This document shows, piece after piece, positions 1 to 7,155 of a stretch of DNA of 14,142 nucleotides (positions are counted from its first letter, which is position 1; each line of letters starts with the position of its first letter). This DNA is from Kiritimatiellota bacterium. GTDB taxonomy: Bacteria > Verrucomicrobiota > Lentisphaeria > Victivallales > JAADHT01. The stretch spans positions 1 to 14,142 of the forward strand of contig JAADHT010000077.1 of the NCBI GenBank assembly GCA_013151705.1, written 5' to 3'. Below the pieces are notes generated by a model. That model saw only the letters and a program-made list of their open reading frames with translations, was not told the DNA's origin and ran no database searches. A program made the translations under genes and the position numbers.

Positions 1-252
1 CCCCTTCGAACGCTCCAATTGATAAACCTGAACAATGTTCTCATGCACGAGGTTGGCCACCAACTTCGCTTCCGACACAAACATTTCCCTGAAGGATTCA
101 TCGGAGGCCAAATCGGGATTCAACACTTTAATCGCGACAATTTTCTCAAAACCCTCCGCCCCCTTTTGAATGGCCTTGTAGATCGTCCCCATTCCACCCT
201 TGGCGATCTGGGCGATTATCTCGAATTCGACTGTTGGACATTTGAATATCAT
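1..252 (-). CDS. Serine/threonine protein kinase, N-terminal part (runs off the window)
   Basis: This is the first 84 residues of a Hanks-type Ser/Thr protein kinase; the rest lies beyond position 1. The frame is open from the ATG at 252 to the window edge. It shows the N-lobe in order: a glycine-rich loop (AKGGMGTIYKA, residues 17-27), the VAIK lysine (IVAIKVL, K42) and the alphaC helix with its conserved glutamate (E61 in SEAKLVANLVHENIVQVY). These are the ATP-binding elements; the HRD and DFG motifs of the catalytic loop would be outside the window. The start is supported by GGAG at 260-263, seven bases upstream. It lies 57 bp downstream of the AraC gene on the same strand and could be co-transcribed. 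Family call is firm; substrate and any C-terminal sensor domain cannot be seen. Confidence 0.88.
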   Translation of the reverse strand, partial: MIFKCPTVEFEIIAQIAKGGMGTIYKAIQKGAEGFEKIVAIKVLNPDLASDESFREMFVSEAKLVANLVHENIVQVYQLERSKG

Positions 253-309
253 ATGGTTGCTCCGTAAATTCCGATCGGCTACAAGCGCTCGAACGTTTTC
301 CGCCTGTGG

Positions 310-1161
310 TCAATCGTGATTTCTGCCGTACTTTCCGGGCGGCATCCCCATCACTCGTCGAAACTGCCTGCTGAAATAATTGCTGTCCTGGAACCCCGAG
401 CGGAACGCGGCTTCACTGACGTTGCATCCTCCCTCCCGCAAAAACTCGGCGCCTTTCAACACACGCGTTCTTATCAAATAGTCTATAGGTGAAAAGCCGA
501 TCGTTTCCACAAAACTGCGGTGCAACGTGCTGGAAGACATATGCGCGACTCTCGCGAGCTCGCCAAGCGTGAGCGCTTCAGCGTGTCTCCGCTCGATGAA
601 GGCCATCACGTCCGCCAATCGTATCAACGACCTCACCTCGCGCTTGGACGACGCTCCGTAACTCCTGGCTATGAGACACTGAAGGCGCATGAGAAGGGAG
701 ACGACCATGAAGTCACACCCGGGAGAGCCCGATTCCAACTCGGCCGCCATTCCGTTGATCAGAGTCTCAGCTTCCGTCAATTCGGAAGCGCCCAGCGTCA
801 AGCGGCTCTTGAACTCGTGCGCCCGCCGCATCCCTGGTTCGAGTTCGAAGAAAACGTGATAGCCCGGAATACTCCTGATGTCCAAATCGGGAATGCACGC
901 TCTCCGATTCGAATAAAGAATATTAACCAAATCAAGCTCGCTGGTGTCGCGGTAGCCATGCTCGTGGCTCGGAGGTATCAAAAAAACATCCCCGACGCCA
1001 ATCGCGTAGGATTCGTCTTTAGTGAAATGAATTCCGCTGCCGCGGAGCACCAACACCAATTCATGAAAATCATGGTCGTGAGGAGACGTGTCGCTGTGTC
1101 CGCCTATCCTCACTATCGCGACCGGAGCCCTCTCGTCCCGAAAATATCCGTTGTTCCTCAT
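310..1161 (-). CDS. AraC-family transcriptional regulator with N-terminal cupin domain
   Basis: About 283 aa. The N-terminal half is a sugar-sensing cupin (HDHDFHELVLVLRG, then GDVFLIPPSHEHGY). The C-terminal 100 residues carry the two helix-turn-helix motifs of the AraC/XylS fold (LTLGELARVAHMSSSTLHRSF and the signature NVSEAAFRSGFQDSNYFSRQF). It is divergent from the large glycoside hydrolase at 1307, the usual layout for a local regulator of a carbohydrate-use gene, so it probably controls that gene through the 1162-1306 gap. The start is uncertain. An in-frame ATG at 1233 would add 24 residues, but that extension is Lys/Ser-rich, comes from A+T-rich DNA and has no Shine-Dalgarno sequence. 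I prefer the ATG at 1161, just before the cupin, although it also lacks a clear Shine-Dalgarno sequence. The inducer cannot be read from sequence. Confidence 0.9.
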   Translation of the reverse strand: MRNNGYFRDERAPVAIVRIGGHSDTSPHDHDFHELVLVLRGSGIHFTKDESYAIGVGDVFLIPPSHEHGYRDTSELDLVNILYSNRRACIPDLDIRSIPGYHVFFELEPGMRRAHEFKSRLTLGASELTEAETLINGMAAELESGSPGCDFMVVSLLMRLQCLIARSYGASSKREVRSLIRLADVMAFIERRHAEALTLGELARVAHMSSSTLHRSFVETIGFSPIDYLIRTRVLKGAEFLREGGCNVSEAAFRSGFQDSNYFSRQFRRVMGMPPGKYGRNHD

Positions 1162-1292
1162 ATTTGACAATATAGTGCTTGTTTTTGAAAAAATAATCAA
1201 GGATTTATTCTTTTTCACACTTATTTTACGCATTGTTCGGAACGATCAGCCACTGCGGCAAGGCCGCCAGAGGCAAAAGTCCATTATGAATA

Positions 1293-1297
1293 AAGGA
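1293..1297 (+). promoter_or_regulatory. Ribosome binding site of the glycoside hydrolase gene
   Basis: AAGGA lies nine bases before the ATG at 1307. It selects that ATG over the in-frame ATG at 1286, which has only a poorly spaced AGAGG, and over the long upstream open frame starting near 1088, which is antisense to the AraC gene. Confidence 0.7.
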
Positions 1298-1306
1298 ACG
1301 AATATC

Positions 1307-4300
1307 ATGAACAACGAATTGAGGAATTCATTCGAAAATCCGGGCAGCGAGTTTCGCGGAGCCCCTTTCTGGGCCTGGAATGGCAAACTGGAGCCCGAAG
1401 AGCTGAAACGCCAAATCCGCATTATGAAAAAAATGGGACTAGGCGGCTTTTTCATGCACTCCAGAGTCGGACTCGACACCCCATACCTTTCCGATGAGTG
1501 GTTCGAATGCGTCAACGCCTGCATCGACGAGGCCGAAAAACTCGATATGAACGCATGGCTCTACGACGAGGACAGGTGGCCTTCAGGCGCCGCAGGCGGC
1601 ATGGTGACGAAGAATCCGGAATTCCGAGCCAGAAAACTCGTGATGTCCGAAGTGGATTCTCTGAAAAAATTGAAAACCTCAAAAGACACGGTCGCGGTTT
1701 TCGCGGCCCGACTGAATGGCTCTGAAGCCGCCAACGTCAGACGCGTGAATCCGAAAAACGCGAAACTAGCGAAAAGCGAGACGCTACTCCATTTCCATGT
1801 CGTCGTGAACGAGCCCACCCCTTGGCACAACAGCCAGACATATCTCGACACGCTCAACAAAAAAGCCGTCGCAAAATTCATAAAAGTCACCCACGAAAAA
1901 TATAAAAAAGAAATTTCAAAGCGCTTCGGCAAACGAGTCCCAGGAATATTCACCGACGAGCCGAACCATCCGGGATTCTGCCTTCCGACGCAAGACGGCG
2001 GAACCTCCATCCCCTGGACGGGGTCATTGCCCGGCTTTTTCAAACAACGCCACGGTTACGACATACTCGACAGCCTGCCGGAGATTTTTCTGAACGTCGA
2101 CAAAACAGCCGTCTCCCAAACCAGATACCACTTCCACGACTGCGTGACACAAATGTTCGTGGACGCCTTCGCCAAACAGATCGGACAATGGTGCGACAAA
2201 AACAAACTAGCGCACACCGGACACGTCCTGGCTGAAGAGACCTTGAGCTCGCAAACATCCCTGGTCGGAAGCTGCATGAGATTCTACGAATATATGCAGG
2301 TTCCCGGACTGGACATCCTGACCGAACACAAACGCGAATACGACACAGCCAAACAAGTCGCGTCCGCAGCCAGACAGTTCGACAGAAAATGGCGTCTGAC
2401 CGAAACATACGGCTGTACCGGCTGGGACTTCCCCTTCGCCGGACACAAGGCCATCGGAGACTGGCAGGCCGCTCTAGGAATCAACCTCAGATGCCAGCAT
2501 CTTGTCTGGTACACGATGCTCGGGCAGGCGAAACGCGACTATCCGGCCAGTATTTTCCAGCAATCCCCCTGGTGGGAAAGCTATTCGAAAGTCGAAAACT
2601 ATTTCGCGCGGATAAACTCGGTGATGACCAAAGGCCGCGAGATTCGCGAACTGCTGGTTATACATCCCAACGAATCGATGTGGCTCATCTGTGAAAAAGG
2701 CTGGCATGAGGAAGATTCCGAGAAAACCGACTATAACCGGATGCTGGTCGAACTCCGGGACTCCCTCCTCTCGCGGAACATAGATTTCGACTACGGAGAC
2801 GAGGATATCCTCTCCAGACACGCGAAAATCGCGAAAAAAAGGAAAACCGCAAGGTTCGCGGTCGGAAAAGCCGAGTATTCGGCTGTACTGGTTCCACCTC
2901 TGAAAACGATCCGCTCATCAACCCTCGAGCTGCTGAGGAAATTCAAAAACGCCGGAGGACTCGTGGTCTTCGCCGGTGAACCTCCCTTCCACATTGACGC
3001 GCTACCGTCCGACGAAGCCGCGGAATTCGCTAAATCCTGCGAATCCGTCCCGCCAAAAGGCGCGAAACTCGCGGAGAAGTTCGACCGAACGGCTCGAATA
3101 TGCTCCATCAAAGACGAAAAAAGCCAGGAAATCCCCAATACCCTCCACCTTCTGAAAAAAGACCCGGAGAATTACTACTTCTTCGTCTGCAACACGAGCC
3201 AGTCAAAAAAACAGAGAAATGCCTTCGGCATCACTAAAGACCCTTCCATGGTGGTCGAGAGAAAAACGGCGTACGAAAATGTCGAAATCACTCTCGATCT
3301 CTATTCCGACGGCGCTCCACTGGAGCTAGACCCCAACACCGGAGAAATATTCTCGGCCAACGCGAAACGCTCAAACGGCGCTTGGAGAATCCAAACGTCT
3401 CTCCCTCCCTTGGGCAGCCGCTTGTTCGTCCTGCCTTTGAAGAAAACCTCGAAATCGCATCCGAAACGCCGAAAACTGGAACTGTCAGGGGAAACACGAC
3501 TGAAAGGCGTTTGGGACTACTCGCTATCCGATGACAACGTTTTGGCTTTGGACGCTCCCCGCTTCAAAATAAATGGCGGAAAATGGAGAAAAGCGGCGAA
3601 TATCCTGCAAGTGGACCACATTCTTAAAGATGCGATAGGCTCGCCCCGTCGGGGAGGTCAGATGGTGCAGCCCTGGGCGAGGAGGAAAGAGGTGAATCCG
3701 CCATCAATCAACGTTGAGCTGGAATACGCTTTCAACGCGGAATCGATTCCGAAAGGGTCGCTCGCCCTGGCCATCGAGCGCCCCGACACCTTTTCGATGA
3801 CTCTGAACGGACGCGAAATAAACAGGGACTCCGACTGCGGACACTGGTGCGACCAATCTCTCAGACGCCTGAGCGTCGATCCGGCGTTCATCAGAAAAGG
3901 CGAGAACAAACTCAAATTGACTGTCGATTACAATGAGAACCATCCAGGCTTGGAAATAGTCTATATCCTGGGTTCCTTCGGAGTATCCCTCAAACCGGGT
4001 TCGCCTCTCGAAATGATCAAACCGCCGGAATCCTTGAAAATAGGAGACTGGACGGAACAGGGACTCCCGTTTTTCTCCGGCTCTTTGACCTACGGAAAAA
4101 CGCTCTCCGCGAAATTCGCGGAAAAAGAGAGCGTATTCGTCTCCGTCCCCGAATACGCCGGCGTCGCCATCAGAATACTCGTCGATGGAAGCGAGGTCGG
4201 CCTGATAGCCTGGGAACCCAACGAACTGGAGATATCCAAACACGTCAAGTCCGGCACGCCTTTCGAACTCGGCGTCGAGATACTCGGACACCGCCGGAAC

Positions 4301-4450
4301 TCCCACGGTCCGCTTCACAACCCTGAGAAATGGACCGAGGGGACCGGACCCGGACAATTCGAGGAGTTGGCTGGCGAGGTGACGGAGTACAACCTGGTTC
4401 CTTGCGGACTGATGGCCGAACCGGCACTCCTAATCAAAAAACGCGTCTGA
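1307..4450 (+). CDS. Large glycoside hydrolase, GH106-like (alpha-L-rhamnosidase-type)
   Basis: About 1047 aa. The N-terminal third looks like the (beta/alpha)8 barrel start of GH106-related enzymes: APFWAWNGKLEPEELKRQI (19-37), a GLGGFFMHSR strand (44-53) and WLYDEDRWPSG (84-94), close to the WLYDExGWPSG pattern of this group. Candidate catalytic acids at barrel strand ends are E218 (IFTDEPN) and E366 (LTETYG); this is inferred from position, not from an alignment. After about residue 730 the protein becomes beta-rich, with a galactose-binding-like module near 914 (DWTEQGLPFFSGSLTYG) ending in a probable ligand-binding beta-sandwich. No signal peptide, lipobox or membrane segment is present with this start, so it is probably cytoplasmic and acts on imported oligosaccharides. 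It is divergent from an AraC regulator and has no co-directional transporter within reach. Family assignment is moderate: it could belong to an unclassified relative of GH106, and the linkage cut is unknown. Confidence 0.75.
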   Translation: MNNELRNSFENPGSEFRGAPFWAWNGKLEPEELKRQIRIMKKMGLGGFFMHSRVGLDTPYLSDEWFECVNACIDEAEKLDMNAWLYDEDRWPSGAAGGMVTKNPEFRARKLVMSEVDSLKKLKTSKDTVAVFAARLNGSEAANVRRVNPKNAKLAKSETLLHFHVVVNEPTPWHNSQTYLDTLNKKAVAKFIKVTHEKYKKEISKRFGKRVPGIFTDEPNHPGFCLPTQDGGTSIPWTGSLPGFFKQRHGYDILDSLPEIFLNVDKTAVSQTRYHFHDCVTQMFVDAFAKQIGQWCDKNKLAHTGHVLAEETLSSQTSLVGSCMRFYEYMQVPGLDILTEHKREYDTAKQVASAARQFDRKWRLTETYGCTGWDFPFAGHKAIGDWQAALGINLRCQHLVWYTMLGQAKRDYPASIFQQSPWWESYSKVENYFARINSVMTKGREIRELLVIHPNESMWLICEKGWHEEDSEKTDYNRMLVELRDSLLSRNIDFDYGDEDILSRHAKIAKKRKTARFAVGKAEYSAVLVPPLKTIRSSTLELLRKFKNAGGLVVFAGEPPFHIDALPSDEAAEFAKSCESVPPKGAKLAEKFDRTARICSIKDEKSQEIPNTLHLLKKDPENYYFFVCNTSQSKKQRNAFGITKDPSMVVERKTAYENVEITLDLYSDGAPLELDPNTGEIFSANAKRSNGAWRIQTSLPPLGSRLFVLPLKKTSKSHPKRRKLELSGETRLKGVWDYSLSDDNVLALDAPRFKINGGKWRKAANILQVDHILKDAIGSPRRGGQMVQPWARRKEVNPPSINVELEYAFNAESIPKGSLALAIERPDTFSMTLNGREINRDSDCGHWCDQSLRRLSVDPAFIRKGENKLKLTVDYNENHPGLEIVYILGSFGVSLKPGSPLEMIKPPESLKIGDWTEQGLPFFSGSLTYGKTLSAKFAEKESVFVSVPEYAGVAIRILVDGSEVGLIAWEPNELEISKHVKSGTPFELGVEILGHRRNSHGPLHNPEKWTEGTGPGQFEELAGEVTEYNLVPCGLMAEPALLIKKRV

Positions 4451-4496
4451 AAAGAACGTTAAAAAGCGATTCAATCATCAGTCAACCGTATTTTTC

Positions 4497-4626
4497 AACC
4501 ACTAACGTTCACTAACAATCACTAACAGGAAAACGGGAATCGCCGCCTTGACAAAAGCGGCGATGTCTTGTTAGACCCTGTTCGAACAGGGTCTTGTTAG
4601 TGGTTAGAGTCGGTTAGTGGTTAAAA
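4497..4626. repeat. Inverted CACTAAC heptamer-array element, copy 1
   Basis: This 130-bp intergenic element begins 46 bp after the hydrolase stop. The left arm has three exact CACTAAC words at 4500, 4510 and 4520, a strict 10-bp period with variable spacers. The right arm carries the reverse complement: GTTAGTG at 4596, GTTAGAG at 4603 and GTTAGTG at 4613, followed by GTTAAAA. Between the arms lie two further inverted structures: a stem ATCGCCGC/GCGGCGAT (4539-4546 with 4557-4564, 10-nt loop) and a 22-bp perfect palindrome (4573-4594). A second element of the same design is at 13724-13960. The function is unknown. It could be a miniature mobile element, a protein-binding array or a transcription-end structure. 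Confidence 0.8.
4573..4594. repeat. 22-bp perfect palindrome inside the heptamer-array element
   Basis: The half-site AGACCCTGTTC is followed directly by its exact reverse complement with no loop base. A perfect gapless palindrome suits a dimeric protein site or a cruciform at least as well as an RNA hairpin. It is followed by TTGTTAG rather than a T-tract, so it is not a classical intrinsic terminator. Confidence 0.8.
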
Positions 4627-4676
4627 CTCCTGACTTTCGCCGACAAAGGGTAAATATAATTGTCGGTACACGAGTG

Positions 4677-4739
4677 CCTCCCCTCCGCCGAGGGAAGGGC
4701 GTCGCGAAACGGCGAGGCCCGAGCGAGACGGAGGGGAGG
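4677..4739. repeat. 63-nt REP-like hairpin upstream of the binding-protein gene
   Basis: CCTCCCCTCCG at 4677-4687 pairs perfectly with CGGAGGGGAGG at 4729-4739. Inside, GGGC-G-TCGC and GCGA-G-GCCC form a second stem around a GAAACG loop, with an internal loop between the two stems. The result is a long, G+C-rich, REP-like structure. It lies about 150 bp before the ATG at 4892. It could be a dispersed intergenic repeat, a processing or termination signal, or part of the leader of the downstream operon. The remaining sequence of the 4451-4891 gap shows no convincing gene; short open frames across it read through the hairpin and resemble nothing. Confidence 0.6.
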
Positions 4740-4891
4740 TGTCCACGCAATTTCATTGCTCCACCTCGCGACTCAAGAAAAACACCAGGCAAACTTCTCA
4801 CAATGTTTGTCTCGCCTATTGCATCGACCTGAAACGGTGGTAGTTTCCAAAACCATTTGAATTCCAATCGAAGAAATAGTGTGAGATTTAT

Positions 4892-6763
4892 ATGAGAAGC
4901 AACGTTTACGTGAATTTCGTGGCCACCGCGCTGCTGCTGGCGACAATCATATTCGGTTACGCGGTAGTCAGGTCGAACGATTTGAAACGTCTGAGGATGG
5001 AGCGGGTGTCGAAACAACTGGACTCGGTGAATTCCAAATTGAAGGCGCTCGACGCTAAGCTCTCGAGTCTCGCCGCCAAACGCGACTTCGCTCCAAGGCG
5101 GTCAAGCTCCGCGAAATCCGCGGAAATCGCTAATTTTCGATTTTTCGATCAAAACGCCGATTTCGGCGGACGAAGAATCTCGGCGATAGCCAGCGAGACG
5201 AAGAATATGAACGCGCTGGTCAACAACGAGTCGCTAGTGGCCTCCATCTGGGACTACTGCAACGACTCGCTCGGCGCGCGCGACTTCGAGAATCCCGCGA
5301 AGTTCGCGCCGATGTTGGCGGAGAGCTGGAGCGTGTCGGACGACAAACTCACCTATACAATCAACTTGAGAAAAGGCGTTCTCTGGCAGAATTTCACGGA
5401 TCCCGTAAACGGTAAGGAGTGGAGGAACGTCGAAGTCACGGCCGACGATTTCAAATTCTATCTCGACGCGGTCAAGAACAAGGACACCGACTGCGCCGCC
5501 ATTCGAACCTATCTCATCGATTTGAGCCGGATAGAAGTGATCTCGAAATACAAATTCAAGGTCCGCTGGAAAAAACGGTATTTCCTGTCGGAATCGACGA
5601 CCCTTGGACTCTCCCCGCTTCCGCGGCATCTCTACCACGCATATCCGGGCCCGTTCGACGGAAAGAGATTCAACGACGATCATGAGCGCAACCGCATAGT
5701 CGTGGGATGCGGCCCGTATCAGTTCGTCGGCTGGGAGAAGGGACAGCGCATAACCTTGAAACGGTTCGACAACTACTACGGCGCGAGATACGGAGTCGCC
5801 CCTCCCATCGAGCGTATCCAGCTCGAAGTGATCAAACATCCCAAAACCCAGTTGCAGGCCCTCCTGGCGGGCGAGATAGACCAGATGTCCCTTCAACCTG
5901 ACCAATGGGTGCTTCATACAAACACTCCGCGGTTCGATTCGAAGACGGGCGACGTCAGAAAACTCAAATATCCGGCGAGAGTTTACCGCTACATCGGATA
6001 CAACCTGCGCAACCCTCTTTTCAAGGACAGAAGGGTTCGAGTGGCGCTCACCCATCTGATCGATCGAAAAAGAATAATCAAGGACGTCTACCACGGGCTG
6101 GCCAGAATCGTAACCGGCAACTTTTTCATCGGCACTCCGTACTACGACAAGTCGATAAAACCGTATCCCTTCTCGGTCGAGAAGGCGAGAAAATTCTTCG
6201 CGGAGGCCGGGTGGCGCGACACCGACGGCGACGGAGTTCTGGACAAAAACGGAATGAAATTCGATTTCACTATTCTAGCACCGTCCAACTCTCCGAAATA
6301 CGATAAGATACTGCCGATAATCAAAGAGGACATGGCGAAGGCCGGAGTCGTCCTGAGGATAAGAAAGGTCGAATGGTCGGTCTTCGTTCAAATGATAGGA
6401 GCGAAAAAATTCGAGGCGTGCATCCTGGGTTGGGGAATGGGATTCGAGTCCGATCCGTATCAGTTGTGGCATTCAAGCCAGGCCGACGCCAAGGAGTCGA
6501 GCAATTTCATAGGATTTAAAAACCCGGAGGCTGACAAGCTGATAGAACAAATCCGCGTCTGCTTCGACCTGAAAAAACGAATAGAGCTGTGCCACAAGTT
6601 CCACCGTCTGCTCCACAAGGAGCAGCCATACACATTTTTGTTCTCCCCAGACGCGCTTCTCGCGCAGAGCGCCCGATACAAAAACGTCAGAATATTCCCG
6701 GGCGGCCCGGAATCGAGGATAACCTGGACACCGAGAAAGCTCCAGAAATCTCTGGCGAGGTAA
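4892..6763 (+). CDS. ABC transporter family 5 (peptide/nickel type) solute-binding protein, membrane-anchored
   Basis: 623 aa. The bulk is an SBP_bac_5 (DppA/OppA-type) domain: the lobe I start (LAESWSVSDDKLTYTINLRKG), VTADDFKFYLDAVKN, the middle motif GCGPYQFVGWEKGQRITLKR, and the late DTDGDGVLD loop at 443-451. Such proteins deliver oligopeptides, sugars or metals to an ABC importer in the periplasm. The N-terminus is unusual: there is no signal-peptidase-II lipobox. A single hydrophobic segment (about 7-26) is followed by a charged, heptad-like helix (about 31-62), so the protein is probably held in the inner membrane by an uncleaved anchor with a coiled-coil stalk. No permease or ATPase gene lies nearby, so it is an orphan binding protein. 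It heads an operon with a small membrane protein and recF. The ATG at 4892 has only a weak Shine-Dalgarno sequence. Ligand unknown. Confidence 0.88.
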   Translation: MRSNVYVNFVATALLLATIIFGYAVVRSNDLKRLRMERVSKQLDSVNSKLKALDAKLSSLAAKRDFAPRRSSSAKSAEIANFRFFDQNADFGGRRISAIASETKNMNALVNNESLVASIWDYCNDSLGARDFENPAKFAPMLAESWSVSDDKLTYTINLRKGVLWQNFTDPVNGKEWRNVEVTADDFKFYLDAVKNKDTDCAAIRTYLIDLSRIEVISKYKFKVRWKKRYFLSESTTLGLSPLPRHLYHAYPGPFDGKRFNDDHERNRIVVGCGPYQFVGWEKGQRITLKRFDNYYGARYGVAPPIERIQLEVIKHPKTQLQALLAGEIDQMSLQPDQWVLHTNTPRFDSKTGDVRKLKYPARVYRYIGYNLRNPLFKDRRVRVALTHLIDRKRIIKDVYHGLARIVTGNFFIGTPYYDKSIKPYPFSVEKARKFFAEAGWRDTDGDGVLDKNGMKFDFTILAPSNSPKYDKILPIIKEDMAKAGVVLRIRKVEWSVFVQMIGAKKFEACILGWGMGFESDPYQLWHSSQADAKESSNFIGFKNPEADKLIEQIRVCFDLKKRIELCHKFHRLLHKEQPYTFLFSPDALLAQSARYKNVRIFPGGPESRITWTPRKLQKSLAR

Positions 6764-6803
6764 GTGGAAAAAGTGAATAGCAGCAAAAAAATCAATAATG
6801 GAC

Positions 6804-6808
6804 AAGGA
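6804..6808 (+). promoter_or_regulatory. Ribosome binding site of the small membrane protein gene
   Basis: AAGGA lies nine bases before the ATG at 6818. It argues for that start over the in-frame GTG at 6764, which directly abuts the upstream stop codon and would add 18 polar residues. Confidence 0.65.
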
Positions 6809-6817
6809 ACTTTGAAA

Positions 6818-7153
6818 ATGAAAAAAGGAATAATTAAAAATATCGCTCTGAATTTGATGGCGCCGGGATTCGCCCAATACAGTCTCGGCCAATACATCCG
6901 CGGCACCATCTATTTCGCGTCGGCCATAGCCGGAGTGCTTTGGGTGGTCGTGGTTTTCGGAAACGAGGTCAAAACGATATGGAACAATGCTTTGAACGGC
7001 GGAGATATGACAATGAGCTGGCACCCCTTCATCACGCCTTTGCTTCTGACGCTGGGGGCATGGATGGTTAGTTTTCTGGATCTATTCATTTTCAATGCGG
7101 CGACCAACAAAAAACCGCCGCCACTACCTGGCGACCGGAGAAAGAGCGAATAA
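6818..7153 (+). CDS. Small membrane protein of unknown function
   Basis: 111 aa. I do not recognise the family firmly. A short basic N-terminus is followed by a glycine-punctuated stretch (LMAPGFAQYSLGQYIRGTIYF) that resembles the opening of small two-helix proteins of the TM2 type. Two hydrophobic segments are visible: about residues 28-50 (FASAIAGVLWVVVVFG) and about 70-95 (ITPLLLTLGAWMVSFLDLFIF). The tail is polar and rich in proline and lysine (KKPPPLPGDRRK). The two helices probably form a hairpin with both ends in the cytoplasm. It sits 54 bp after the binding-protein gene, and its stop is 2 bp before the recF start, so all three are probably one transcript. A role with the anchored binding protein is possible but is only inferred from proximity. 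Confidence 0.75.
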   Translation: MKKGIIKNIALNLMAPGFAQYSLGQYIRGTIYFASAIAGVLWVVVVFGNEVKTIWNNALNGGDMTMSWHPFITPLLLTLGAWMVSFLDLFIFNAATNKKPPPLPGDRRKSE

Positions 7154-7155
7154 TT

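Noticed and set aside
19..267. 82-codon open frame on the plus strand at the left edge
   Set aside because: It is antisense to a convincing protein kinase N-lobe on the minus strand and resembles no family.
520..1167. 215-codon plus-strand frame across the AraC gene
   Set aside because: Antisense to a clear AraC regulator; composition reflects the opposite strand.
4497..4626. CRISPR-like array
   Set aside because: The repeated words are 7 bp with 3-bp spacers; far too short for CRISPR, and the arms are inverted rather than direct.
5234..6094. 286-codon minus-strand frame inside the binding-protein gene
   Set aside because: Antisense shadow of a well-conserved SBP_bac_5 domain.
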